Origin: DASRDS01 sp035569435
GTDB lineage: Bacteria; Gemmatimonadota; Gemmatimonadetes; Gemmatimonadales; Gemmatimonadaceae
Length of the DNA: 25,470 bases
Reading direction: 5' to 3'
Assembly (NCBI GenBank): GCA_035569435.1
Contig: DATMNB010000317.1
Span: 1 to 25,470, forward strand
Shown here piece after piece: positions 6,842 to 12,528 of this stretch. The position numbers and the translations under genes were made by a program. Numbering within the stretch: the first letter of the stretch is position 1; every line of letters starts with the position of its first letter. The notes beneath the pieces are model-generated. The model worked only from the letters and a program-made list of their open reading frames with translations, ran no database searches and was not told where the DNA came from.

Positions 6842-7313
6842 ATGTGGGGGGCGTTGCGGGCGCGGTTCCAACTGTTGCAGGGGATGTTCGCGGCGGTGCT
6901 ATGGGAGCGTGCGGCGACGGCGGCGACGGCCGCGCGGTTTGGGGTACATCGGTGAGCGCGGGGGTTCCGTCCAGCCGACGGCGGCGAACTCCATCGCACA
7001 AGGATTTGCGTGCAGGACGAAGGGGCCGATCTGGATCGCGCGTGTCGCGCTCGAGGTAGTCAGCGCACCACGGGCAGCGGGTGTAGGAGAGGTTGGCTTC
7101 GACCGGATGTGGGGGTCGCCACGATGGCTTGGGTGAGGCGGCGGCGTCGCGTACAGGGTGGGCGTTACTCACGAGTGCGGTGGCCAACGCGTGGCGGGCG
7201 CGGGCGGCGGCGACATCCGTACCAAAGTCGATGCCGTCGACCGTGTGGGGGCCGAAGGTCGTCAGGATGTGGGTGGCGAGGGTCTGCGTGTCAGGGACGG
7301 GCTGCGTGAGCAT
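6645..7313 (-). CDS. Hypothetical Cys-motif protein; 3' part doubtful
   Basis: ATG at 7313 is preceded by AGGAGCC at good spacing and overlaps the end of the upstream gene by 23 bp, so the start is well supported. Residues 1-110 look like a real protein: helical LATHILTTFGPHTVDGIDFGTDVAAARARHALATALV, then a TRCPWCADYL pair and a later SLCDGV. From about residue 120 the translation becomes Pro/Ala/Arg-rich and runs antisense through the HTH gene 6602-6841, which is itself well supported. A frameshift or lost stop near 6950-7000 is possible, so the true 3' end may be near there. Likely distant paralogue of 5963-6373. No function recognised. Confidence 0.5.
   Translation of the reverse strand: MLTQPVPDTQTLATHILTTFGPHTVDGIDFGTDVAAARARHALATALVSNAHPVRDAAASPKPSWRPPHPVEANLSYTRCPWCADYLERDTRDPDRPLRPARKSLCDGVRRRRLDGTPALTDVPQTARPSPPSPHAPIAPPRTSPATVGTAPATPPTSTDPDAAPAAAAPARSRAQPPRRGCRTSRRAPGCRPISISPPAAPSDTRSMARCVPGTVPPTHAA
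6842..6955 (+). CDS. Possible 37-residue small protein coupled to the HTH gene
   Basis: The HTH stop is immediately followed by ATG (TAGATG), opening a 37-codon frame starting MWGALRARFQLLQGMFAAVLW and ending in an Ala-rich helical tail. The product would be an amphipathic/hydrophobic helix. Zero-gap coupling is the only support; no such frame follows the paralogous HTH at 9623, and it is antisense to the gene 6645-7313. Confidence 0.3.
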   Translation: MWGALRARFQLLQGMFAAVLWERAATAATAARFGVHR

Positions 7314-7749
7314 CGTGAGGCTCCTGTGCTGTGCGTGGAGCTGTGGCGGTCCTGGGATGCTGGTGCGTGGTCTTCACCAGGGAGAGTGGAGGTGTGCGTA
7401 AATCACAGTCGTCGGCGTCCTGGGAGTCGGCCGTCGTGCCGGCGCGTTCGGCGGCGGTGAGCGGCATCGTGGCAGTGATGATCCAGAGGGTGATCGCCAT
7501 CCCGCCGGCCCGGATCGTCCGTTCGCTGGTTTGGACGACGGCGCCCAGTTCCAGCTGGGTGGGATAGACGCGGGCGTAGGTGGAGGCCTGAAGGTCGGTG
7601 GTGCATACGATCGCGCTGGCGGCGTGGCCGGTGCTGGCGAGGCGGGCCGCGCGGTGCCGGGCCTGATCGCGGGTGGGCTGCTGCGAGACCATCAGTGGGG
7701 CGATTGGCGTCGTCTTGTGATCTGGGGGTGAGGGGAAACGGCGGGTCAT
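7291..7749 (-). CDS. Hypothetical protein
   Basis: 152-residue frame from ATG 7749, with GAGGAA ten bases upstream as ribosome site. It contains PTRDQARHRAARLASTGHAASAIVCTTDLQASTYARVYP (helix then strand, with one Cys) and a hydrophobic strand-like stretch GGMAITLWIITATMPL. The C-terminal ~35 residues are polar, Thr/Pro/Ala-rich. First gene of a leftward pair with 7313 (23-bp overlap), downstream of element B. No family recognised. Confidence 0.5.
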   Translation of the reverse strand: MTRRFPSPPDHKTTPIAPLMVSQQPTRDQARHRAARLASTGHAASAIVCTTDLQASTYARVYPTQLELGAVVQTSERTIRAGGMAITLWIITATMPLTAAERAGTTADSQDADDCDLRTPPLSLVKTTHQHPRTATAPRTAQEPHDAHAARP

Positions 7750-7866
7750 CGTGAAGATTCCTCGATGTGTGCCCATAGAGGGTGGTTCGAGACTAGCCGG
7801 GGTGTGCGCCCAGTCGGATGCGACGCGAGGGGGTGTAGCGCGCTGCGCGCGCGGGAGCGGGTGAGG

Positions 7867-7929
7867 AGTCTATTTCGGGACTGACATTGTGCGTCATCGG
7901 GTTTTGACGCGACCCATCACTTTCACACA
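7867..7929 (-). promoter_or_regulatory. Regulon element copy B with downstream hexamer
   Basis: 7892-7929 matches copy A with identical length and spacing: CGTCATCG, 5 bases, TGACGC, 5 bases, ATCACTTTCACACA. On the minus strand a TAGACT hexamer (complement of 7867-7872) follows 19 bp after the element. It lies about 140 bp upstream of the 7749 gene. Confidence 0.65.
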
Positions 7930-7965
7930 GCGCCATAGTGGTTCCTCGGGGTTGGGCAGCGTAGC

Positions 7966-7991
7966 GCCGGGGACGGCAACGCGTCCCCGGC
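7966..7991 (-). terminator. Strong hairpin downstream of the DUF932 gene
   Basis: GCCGGGGACG (7966-7975), 6-base loop, CGTCCCCGGC (7982-7991): perfect 10-bp stem beginning 21 bp past the stop of the leftward DUF932 gene. No clear T run, but position and stability fit termination. Confidence 0.6.
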
Positions 7992-8012
7992 TTCGTGTCG
8001 TTGCGATGGCGA

Positions 8013-9101
8013 TCAGGCGGCGGGCAGCAGGGAGCCGGCGTCGCGCTCCAGTTCGACGCGGTGGTCCTGGTGGTCAACCGAGCGCGCGTATGCCGTGACC
8101 GCGGTGACGACATCCCACCGCGTCGTGATCGGCCGGTGCTCTTCGGCGACATGAATGTCCTGCAGCGTGGCGGCGAGGCGCTTGCCGTAGCGGCGAGCGA
8201 GAAAGTCCGTCACGTCGTCGAGCGTGTGCGACTGGGCATCGGCGATGGCCACGGCGAGCGACGTCGTGCTCGACGCGGCGTAGCGCTCCAGGGCCGGGGC
8301 GATCTCATTGATGAATCGGGCCGGCGCCGAGGCGGTGTGGCGGAGGATCACTTCGGCGTAGTCGCGGGCGCCCCACACGATCCGGTTGCAGCAGACGTAG
8401 TCGAACAAGAACGTAGCGACGCCCAGGGCGGATTTGCCGACTTCGCTGTTCCAGACGTAGAAGCCGCGGGCAAGGGAGCCGGTCTGGCCATCGCGACGGT
8501 TGGGGATCTCGATGCGGCGCTCCTCGTCGGCCAGGAAGACGAACATGTCGCGGTCACTGGCGTACAGGGTGGTGTTGGCGGTGGTGACGGTCACGGCGCG
8601 GCCGAACTCGCCGGGGACGCGGAACTGACCGGAGCGGCCGTCGCCGAACCGCTCGATCAGGGCGTTGACGACCCTGGTGTTCCAGATGCGGCCGTACCTG
8701 GGACCTGTCGCGGCGCGGAGCTCGTGCTGGCCATCGGTCGTCGACGAGAGCAACCCGACCGTCTCCACGTCGCGATCGAACCGCAACCCGTAGTTCAGGC
8801 AGTCGGCGGCGATCGGGGCGGGGAGGGCGCGGACGTAGGCGGACGGGGCGCCGGCCAGGTGGGCGAGTTGGCCGAACGACCAATGGGTGGGGGTCATCTC
8901 GTCGGCGCCGCCACGGATCGCGACGGAGAGTCCGCGATTGTCATCGGTCGGCATCACGGTGAGATGACGAGAGGGGACGACGGACGCGGCCGATGCGGCG
9001 CGCTGTGCGGCGCAGTGGCGGGCCATGTCGATGAGTGAGGTGAACCGCTGGTCGGCAGGACGAGTGGTCCACTGGTGGTTGGCCTGCATGAGTGTTGACA
9101 T
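8013..9101 (-). CDS. DUF932 phage/plasmid-related protein
   Basis: 362-residue protein. Features of the DUF932 family: WSFGQLAHLAGAPSAYVRALPAPIAADCLNYGL near the N-terminus, ATGPRYGRIWNTRVVNALIERFG in the middle, then TLYASDRDMFVFLADEERRIEIP, RGFYVWNSEVGKSALGVATFLFDYVCCNRIVWGARDYAEVILRHTAS, and a helical C-terminus. The family is widespread on plasmids, phages and integrative elements; its biochemical role is not established. Start ATG 9101 has GGAGGA seven bases upstream; the extension to 9317 crosses the regulatory region and is rejected. Expressed leftward from the promoter region holding element C and a perfect 8-bp inverted repeat; a strong hairpin follows. Confidence 0.88.
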   Translation of the reverse strand: MSTLMQANHQWTTRPADQRFTSLIDMARHCAAQRAASAASVVPSRHLTVMPTDDNRGLSVAIRGGADEMTPTHWSFGQLAHLAGAPSAYVRALPAPIAADCLNYGLRFDRDVETVGLLSSTTDGQHELRAATGPRYGRIWNTRVVNALIERFGDGRSGQFRVPGEFGRAVTVTTANTTLYASDRDMFVFLADEERRIEIPNRRDGQTGSLARGFYVWNSEVGKSALGVATFLFDYVCCNRIVWGARDYAEVILRHTASAPARFINEIAPALERYAASSTTSLAVAIADAQSHTLDDVTDFLARRYGKRLAATLQDIHVAEEHRPITTRWDVVTAVTAYARSVDHQDHRVELERDAGSLLPAA

Positions 9102-9172
9102 GCGCGAGTCCTCCAAGGAGCTGGGCTGGATAGAGAGGCGCTGGCGGGTGCCAGGCGCCGAACGCGGGGGAC

Positions 9173-9236
9173 AATCTATGCCAACCATGGCATAGGCCCG
9201 ACATCGCGGCGTGACAGGCCACATCATGTTCACGCA
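9173..9236 (-). promoter_or_regulatory. Regulon element copy C with hexamer and inverted repeat
   Basis: 9199-9236 matches copies A and B at identical spacing, with more substitutions: CGACATCG, 5 bases, TGACAG, 5 bases, ATCATGTTCACGCA. On the minus strand TAGATT (complement of 9173-9178) follows 20 bp downstream. Between them lies a perfect inverted repeat CTATGCCA (9176-9183), ACCA, TGGCATAG (9188-9195). It is upstream of the DUF932 gene (start 9101). Confidence 0.6.
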
Positions 9237-9304
9237 GGGGTCGTATCCCGCATCTGACACGGGTGTGAAAGCGTTGGGGATGTTCGGGGCGCCGGGGGTT
9301 ATGC

Positions 9305-9330
9305 TGACGCGACACATCGTGTTTTACATG
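9305..9330 (+). promoter_or_regulatory. Half copy of the regulon element in front of the second HTH gene
   Basis: TGACGCGACACATC, then GTGTTTTACATG, matches the right half of copy B (TGACGC, variable bases, ATC, T-rich, ACA), with one small indel. Its TGACGC is 40 bp upstream of the HTH start at 9345; in copy A the TGACGC is 37 bp upstream of the paralogous HTH start. Confidence 0.45.
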
Positions 9331-9344
9331 GCGCGGGAGACGGC

Positions 9345-9623
9345 ATGCGGCTGCGATTTCCAGAGTTGTTTCGAGAGTGTGGGGTGACGCCGTATGAGCT
9401 GGCGCGACGATCCGGCGGGCGGATCAGCGTGCGCACGGCATACCGGTGGCAGCAGTTGGGCGGGCGCGAAAAAGCGTTTGACGGGGCGTTGCTCGAGGAT
9501 CTCTGCGACATCCTAGGCGTGGGGATCGCGCAAGTGATCGAGCGCGAGCGTGGGGCGGGGAGTGCGCGAGCAGCGCGGCGCGGCACACATCTGTTCACCC
9601 AACGGGTGAGGAGCCGCGGTTGA
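9345..9623 (+). CDS. Small XRE/Cro-type helix-turn-helix regulator (paralogue 2)
   Basis: 92-residue protein beginning MRLRFPELFRECGVTPYELARRSGGRISVRTAYRWQQLGG and continuing to LLEDLCDILGVGIAQVIERERG. It is colinear with the product of 6602-6841 (RLRFPELxREC, TPxELAxRSxGRI, YRWxQL, LDDLCDILGV-like, VIERE) and about half of the positions are identical by eye. The C-terminal tail (from residue 66) is Arg-rich and not shared. ATG start at 9345. The half element lies just upstream. Two paralogues plus several shared sites imply cross-regulation or a lysis-lysogeny-like switch of the mobile element. Confidence 0.75.
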   Translation: MRLRFPELFRECGVTPYELARRSGGRISVRTAYRWQQLGGREKAFDGALLEDLCDILGVGIAQVIERERGAGSARAARRGTHLFTQRVRSRG

Positions 9624-10136
9624 CGATCTTCCCGTGCGCGGGAGGCCTGCGGTGCGTGCCAGTGGTGGAGGCGACCTACTGTCGGAGACTGCGTGGGCCG
9701 GCACGGTGGGCTCCCGGATGGGCGCGGCCGCACCGGAGGAGAGGGGTTTGCTCACCGAGTGGGTGCGGTTCGATGGAGCGTGGTCGTTCTTCGCAGCCCC
9801 TCCAACAAAAAGCGCGGCGTTCCTCAGCCGCGCGTACCGAATCTGGAGCCGCGGGGTCGCGGAGCCCCCAGTGCGCGGAGCGGCCCCGCGGCGCATCTGT
9901 CCGAGGGCGGGTGCTTGCGTGGTGCACGGCCCGGGCACAGGACGGTGTCCGCCCGAGGCGGCGAGTGTTGGACGGAGACGTGCGGCCGGTTTCCCCCTCG
10001 TCAATGGTCGAGGTTTTCACCAGCGCGGGGTTGGGTGCAACGTGCGGGTCGAACAGGGACGGCCGCGCGTGGTTTGTGCCTAGCTCGAGCACGTTCGCGC
10101 GCGCGATGGCTGCGGCATCCCGGCCGCCGCCGAGGA
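9624..10136. other. 513-bp region without a convincing gene, hairpin-rich
   Basis: Several overlapping open frames occur but look like GC-bias shadows (Arg/Pro/Gly-rich, no motifs). The region holds two strong inverted repeats: GCGCGGC (9812-9818) with GCCGCGC (9827-9833), and GCCGCGGGG (9848-9856) with CCCCGCGGC (9884-9892). It separates the mobile-element genes from the conjugation-operon region and could be a junction or an undetected RNA. Confidence 0.4.
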
Positions 10137-10745
10137 CTACGCGCCCTGCAGTGGGGTACAGTGTTTGTTGTAAATTCGAACCAATCCAGCGCGTTTGATC
10201 CTGAAGGTGACGTAGTCCCGACTCACCCCGTAGCGCGCCGCGATCACCGCGGCCGATTCGTGCGTGTCGTTCACGGCGCGGAACAGCGCGGGATAGGGCA
10301 GCAGGCAGGCCGCTCCTACGGTGTAGGCCTCGTCTTCGATCGCCGCTTCATACCGGCGCTCCGCTCCGCCTTGGACGCCGTTCAGCATCAGTCGTGATGG
10401 AGGATGGTCGAGTACAATGTGCACCACCTCCTCCATGAGGGTCGCCTTCTGGCGCGTTGCGGCATGCGTCGGATTGAGGAGAATGAGCGCCTCACCGGTG
10501 ATCTCCGATCGGCCGAAGCACACCGCGCTCCATTCGTCCGCGTGAACCGACAAGAGGGCGCAGGCGACCAATCCGTCTTGTTCTCGGAGCGCGGCGGCGT
10601 CGACCAGCCGTGCAGGGAGCCGATGTAACACGGCATACGGGTCGACGGCAGCGGTCGCGCCGACTCCCAATCGCGACTTCACTGCAATCGCCTGCAGTTC
10701 GGTCGCCTTGCCGTTCGGCGTGAATGGGAGAAAGGGGCCGCTCAC
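10137..10745 (-). CDS. ImmA/IrrE-like metallopeptidase-fold protein with altered HExxH
   Basis: 202-residue ImmA/IrrE family protein. The active-site helix is ATLMEEVVHIVLDH (residues 101-114), so the usual HExxH reads E105-E-V-V-H109; the first His is replaced. Downstream RRYEAAIEDEAYTVGAACLLPYPAL matches the second conserved helix that carries the third ligand (E139 candidate). A final HTH-like segment (VIAARYGVSRDYVTFRIKRAGL) resembles the C-terminal element of this family. ImmA-like proteins usually cleave a partner XRE repressor. The gene starts (GTG 10745) three bases after the XRE stop, so the two are co-transcribed leftward. The lost His means it may have altered metal binding or act as a sensor rather than a protease, although an EExxH form may be a natural subfamily trait. 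Confidence 0.8.
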   Translation of the reverse strand: MSGPFLPFTPNGKATELQAIAVKSRLGVGATAAVDPYAVLHRLPARLVDAAALREQDGLVACALLSVHADEWSAVCFGRSEITGEALILLNPTHAATRQKATLMEEVVHIVLDHPPSRLMLNGVQGGAERRYEAAIEDEAYTVGAACLLPYPALFRAVNDTHESAAVIAARYGVSRDYVTFRIKRAGLVRIYNKHCTPLQGA

Positions 10746-10748
10746 ACG

Positions 10749-11129
10749 TCAACCGGGCGTCCGCTTCTGCTTCTTGTCGCGCTCGATTTCCATGCGCATC
10801 ACGATATCGAAGCTGTCCGCAATCGCCCGTACCACGTGATCCGACAACTTCTTGTTCGCCCGGAGATGGACCGCGATCGTCCGCTTCAGGTCCTCGTCGG
10901 TCTTGATTTCCGTGTGGTCCGATCCCGCCGCTCGCACGATCACGTTCAACCATCGCGCCAGCCGCTCAACCACGGCGAGGTCAGGATTCCCCGATCCGCG
11001 TTCCAGTCGCGATAACGTTGCTGCGCTGATCTTGGTGTCATTTTCAACAGCCCGAAGTGACACGCCGAGTTCTTCACGCCGGCGCTTTAGTTCGGCGCCA
11101 AGCTGATCAACCGTCACAGACACGGCCAT
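10749..11129 (-). CDS. XRE-family transcriptional repressor
   Basis: 126-residue protein. The HTH covers about residues 8-65: LGAELKRRREELGVSLRAVENDTKISAATLSRLERGSGNPDLAVVERLARWL is a textbook Cro/CI domain. The C-terminal part (DEDLKRTIAVHLRANKKLSDHVVRAIADSFDIVMRMEIERDKK) is helical and may dimerise or contact the ImmA-like partner. ATG 11129 has GAGGAGGA eight bases upstream. It is divergent from the UBL operon, with the spaced GTGTCA/TGACAC repeat in between, so it probably represses both directions. Linked to ImmA, it resembles the ImmR/ImmA-type derepression switch; that link is by analogy. Confidence 0.88.
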   Translation of the reverse strand: MAVSVTVDQLGAELKRRREELGVSLRAVENDTKISAATLSRLERGSGNPDLAVVERLARWLNVIVRAAGSDHTEIKTDEDLKRTIAVHLRANKKLSDHVVRAIADSFDIVMRMEIERDKKQKRTPG

Positions 11130-11150
11130 CAGGGCATCCTCCTCACCAGT

Positions 11151-11186
11151 GTGTCATCTATGATACAAACGTGCCAGGGTTGACAC
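11151..11186. promoter_or_regulatory. Spaced inverted repeat, candidate XRE operator
   Basis: GTGTCA (11151-11156) and TGACAC (11181-11186) are perfect inverted 6-mers, 30 bp centre to centre (about three helical turns). The right arm overlaps the -35 box of the rightward promoter; the left arm lies 22 bp upstream of the XRE start. An imperfect dyad TCATctATGA (11154-11163) is embedded. Confidence 0.55.
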
Positions 11187-11209
11187 GCGACCTCGGCCGC
11201 CATTAGAAT
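11180..11209 (+). promoter_or_regulatory. Candidate promoter of the UBL-E2-JAB-E1 operon
   Basis: TTGACA (11180-11185), 18-bp spacer, TAGAAT (11204-11209). The -35 is consensus and the -10 has five of six consensus bases. It predicts a transcript start near 11216 and a leader of about 110 bases. Overlap with the TGACAC operator arm suggests repression by the XRE protein. Confidence 0.6.
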
Positions 11210-11262
11210 ATAGTCCATGTTTCATCGGTGCAACATGCGTACCGCACCGGAGACGCCGTCGA

Positions 11263-11301
11263 CCGCATGACTATGCGGCCGCGGTGGGGGCGCGGCGCCC
11301 C
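11263..11301 (+). promoter_or_regulatory. Two hairpins in the leader of the conjugation operon
   Basis: CCGCAT (11263-11268), loop GACT, ATGCGG (11273-11278) is a perfect stem. TGGGG...CCCCA (11284-11301) forms a second stem of about 7 bp with a bulge. They end 27 bases before the UBL start and could tune translation or transcription. No T tract, so not a plain terminator. Confidence 0.35.
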
Positions 11302-11327
11302 AGCCACGGGCGCATGGAGCATGCGAA

Positions 11328-11606
11328 GTGTCGGAGTCTCACGAAATTACGCTGGTCGCCCCGAACGGCGCCAAGTTCGAACAGCCGTACCGCGCGCAGG
11401 AAACCGTTGAGCGGGTTCTCGACCATGCGGTCAAAGAGTTCGGACGGCGTCACGACCTTGACCCCAACAAGCCATATGTGCTGGCATACGATGGGGCCGC
11501 GCTGGAAAACAGCCTGACGTTGGCTGCGGCAGGTGTCCCCGCTGGCGCGCAGCTGAACGTGCGGTCGAAGGCCATTCCTGGTGACGGTGCGTGCATCCGG
11601 AGTTGA
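11328..11606 (+). CDS. Ubiquitin-like modifier protein (UBL)
   Basis: 92-residue protein with a single beta-grasp-like pattern: strand SHEITLVAPNGAKFEQPYRA, helix ETVERVLDHAVKEFGR, then NKPYVLAYDGAALENSLTLAAAGVPAGAQLNVRSKA, matching the ubiquitin-fold order strand-strand-helix-strand-strand. The C-terminus ends IPGDG (residues 83-87) followed by five residues, ACIRS. A Gly-ended motif plus a short tail is what a JAB peptidase would trim to expose the conjugating Gly (G87). It starts at GTG 11328 with GGAG at 11316-11319. It overlaps the E2-like gene by 16 bp. It resembles the small UBLs (DUF2604-like) of bacterial conjugation operons, not Pup, and lacks the tandem beta-grasp domains of ISG15-like BilA. 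Its only Cys is in the removable tail (C89). Confidence 0.82.
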   Translation: MSESHEITLVAPNGAKFEQPYRAQETVERVLDHAVKEFGRRHDLDPNKPYVLAYDGAALENSLTLAAAGVPAGAQLNVRSKAIPGDGACIRS

Positions 11607-12046
11607 GTAAGCAGCTCACCCTTGCCCAGCTCGAAGAGGCGCTCCGGTCGGGGCGCCTCTTCGACGCGAGTGTGGAACTGGAGGAGGTCAGTTATCCCAC
11701 ATTCTTCGTCCGATTCCGCACGATCCGAGGCTATTGGCGACTTTTCCGATTCGAGTGCACCGACTACGACTATCAGCCGCTCGACGTCGAGCCGGTCGAT
11801 CCGGACACGAGATCTCTCCTCCCCGCGTCGGCCTGGCCGCTCCGCGACAACGGCGCGTTTCCGGCGCACGCGGTCCACAATGGCGCTCCGTTCCTGTGTA
11901 TTTCCGGCACACGAAAATACTACACGCATGAAGGCCACCGGCCGCAAGTCACCGGCAACCGATGGGAACAACATCGTCCAGACACGCGCATTCCGGATCT
12001 TATTGGCGTCATCCGAGAACGATTCGCCACAGGGCGGTGGATCTAG
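11591..12046 (+). CDS. E2-like ubiquitin-conjugating-fold protein
   Basis: 151-residue protein in the E2 position of the operon. After an N-terminal helix (LTLAQLEEALRSGRL) come meander strands (SYPTFFVRFRTIRGYWRLFRFECTDYDYQPLDVEPVD). A long turn region follows, then NGAPFLCISGTRKYYTHEGH, with C103 as the most likely catalytic Cys and nearby H113/H116. This order (strands, PFxC, HxxH) is that of bacterial E2-like proteins paired with E1, UBL and JAB genes. The C-terminal helix (IPDLIGVIRERFATG) closes the fold. C56 is the only other Cys. Starts GTG 11591 inside the UBL gene; no ATG is available. The JAB gene begins two bases after its stop. Confidence 0.75.
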   Translation: MHPELSKQLTLAQLEEALRSGRLFDASVELEEVSYPTFFVRFRTIRGYWRLFRFECTDYDYQPLDVEPVDPDTRSLLPASAWPLRDNGAFPAHAVHNGAPFLCISGTRKYYTHEGHRPQVTGNRWEQHRPDTRIPDLIGVIRERFATGRWI

Positions 12047-12048
12047 CC

Positions 12049-12528
12049 ATGGGCAACGGCCAGGTTGTGTACCTTGTGCCCCAGCGCGTGCTGGACGACG
12101 CACGACACTTTTTCCGAGAGCGTGGCGGTCACGGATTTGAAGGCACCGGGCTGTTGGCTGGCAGGTCAGTCGAGGGCGTGGTACAAATCACGCGACTCGT
12201 TGTGCCCGAACAGGTCGCTTTTGCCGGCGAATATGGTTGCGCCGTCGATCTGACGCCGCACGCACACTACACGCTTCCCGATCTGCTGACCGACGGGGAG
12301 CAATTCTACGCGCGTATCCACTCCCATCCGGCCCGCGCGTATCATTCGGATCGCGACAATGCCAACGAGGTGTTGAGTCACGAGGGGGCGATCAGCATCG
12401 TGGTGCCGCATTTCGCCCGCGACCCGATCTCACTCGATGGGTGCGCGATCTACGAGCTCTCGCACGAGCGTGGCTGGGTGCGCCTTCGCTCACGTATCAT
12501 TAATACGCGGTTCCGAGTCACCCAATGA
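12049..12528 (+). CDS. JAB/MPN-domain metallopeptidase (deubiquitinase-like)
   Basis: 159-residue JAB protein. The JAMM site is visible: E31 in GFEGTGLLAG, H91-S-H93-P in ARIHSHP, then S100 and D103 (HSHPx5HSDRD). One residue fewer separates the second His and Ser than in RadC-type sites. LPDLLTDGEQFYARIHSHP and the following SIVVPHFARDP are typical of JAB proteins in E1/E2 operons. The likely role is to cleave the ACIRS tail from the UBL and perhaps remove UBL from targets. ATG 12049 is chosen as it follows the E2 stop by two bases. ATGA overlap with the E1 start at 12525 shows coupling. Confidence 0.88.
   Translation: MGNGQVVYLVPQRVLDDARHFFRERGGHGFEGTGLLAGRSVEGVVQITRLVVPEQVAFAGEYGCAVDLTPHAHYTLPDLLTDGEQFYARIHSHPARAYHSDRDNANEVLSHEGAISIVVPHFARDPISLDGCAIYELSHERGWVRLRSRIINTRFRVTQ

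Noticed and set aside
7995..9038. 347-codon rightward frame over the DUF932 gene
   Set aside because: Antisense shadow; the leftward DUF932 gene has family motifs and a strong ribosome site.
9241..9270. Possible further copy of the 38-bp element near 9250-9270
   Set aside because: Only a TTTCACAC-like core in reverse orientation matches; the other blocks are absent.
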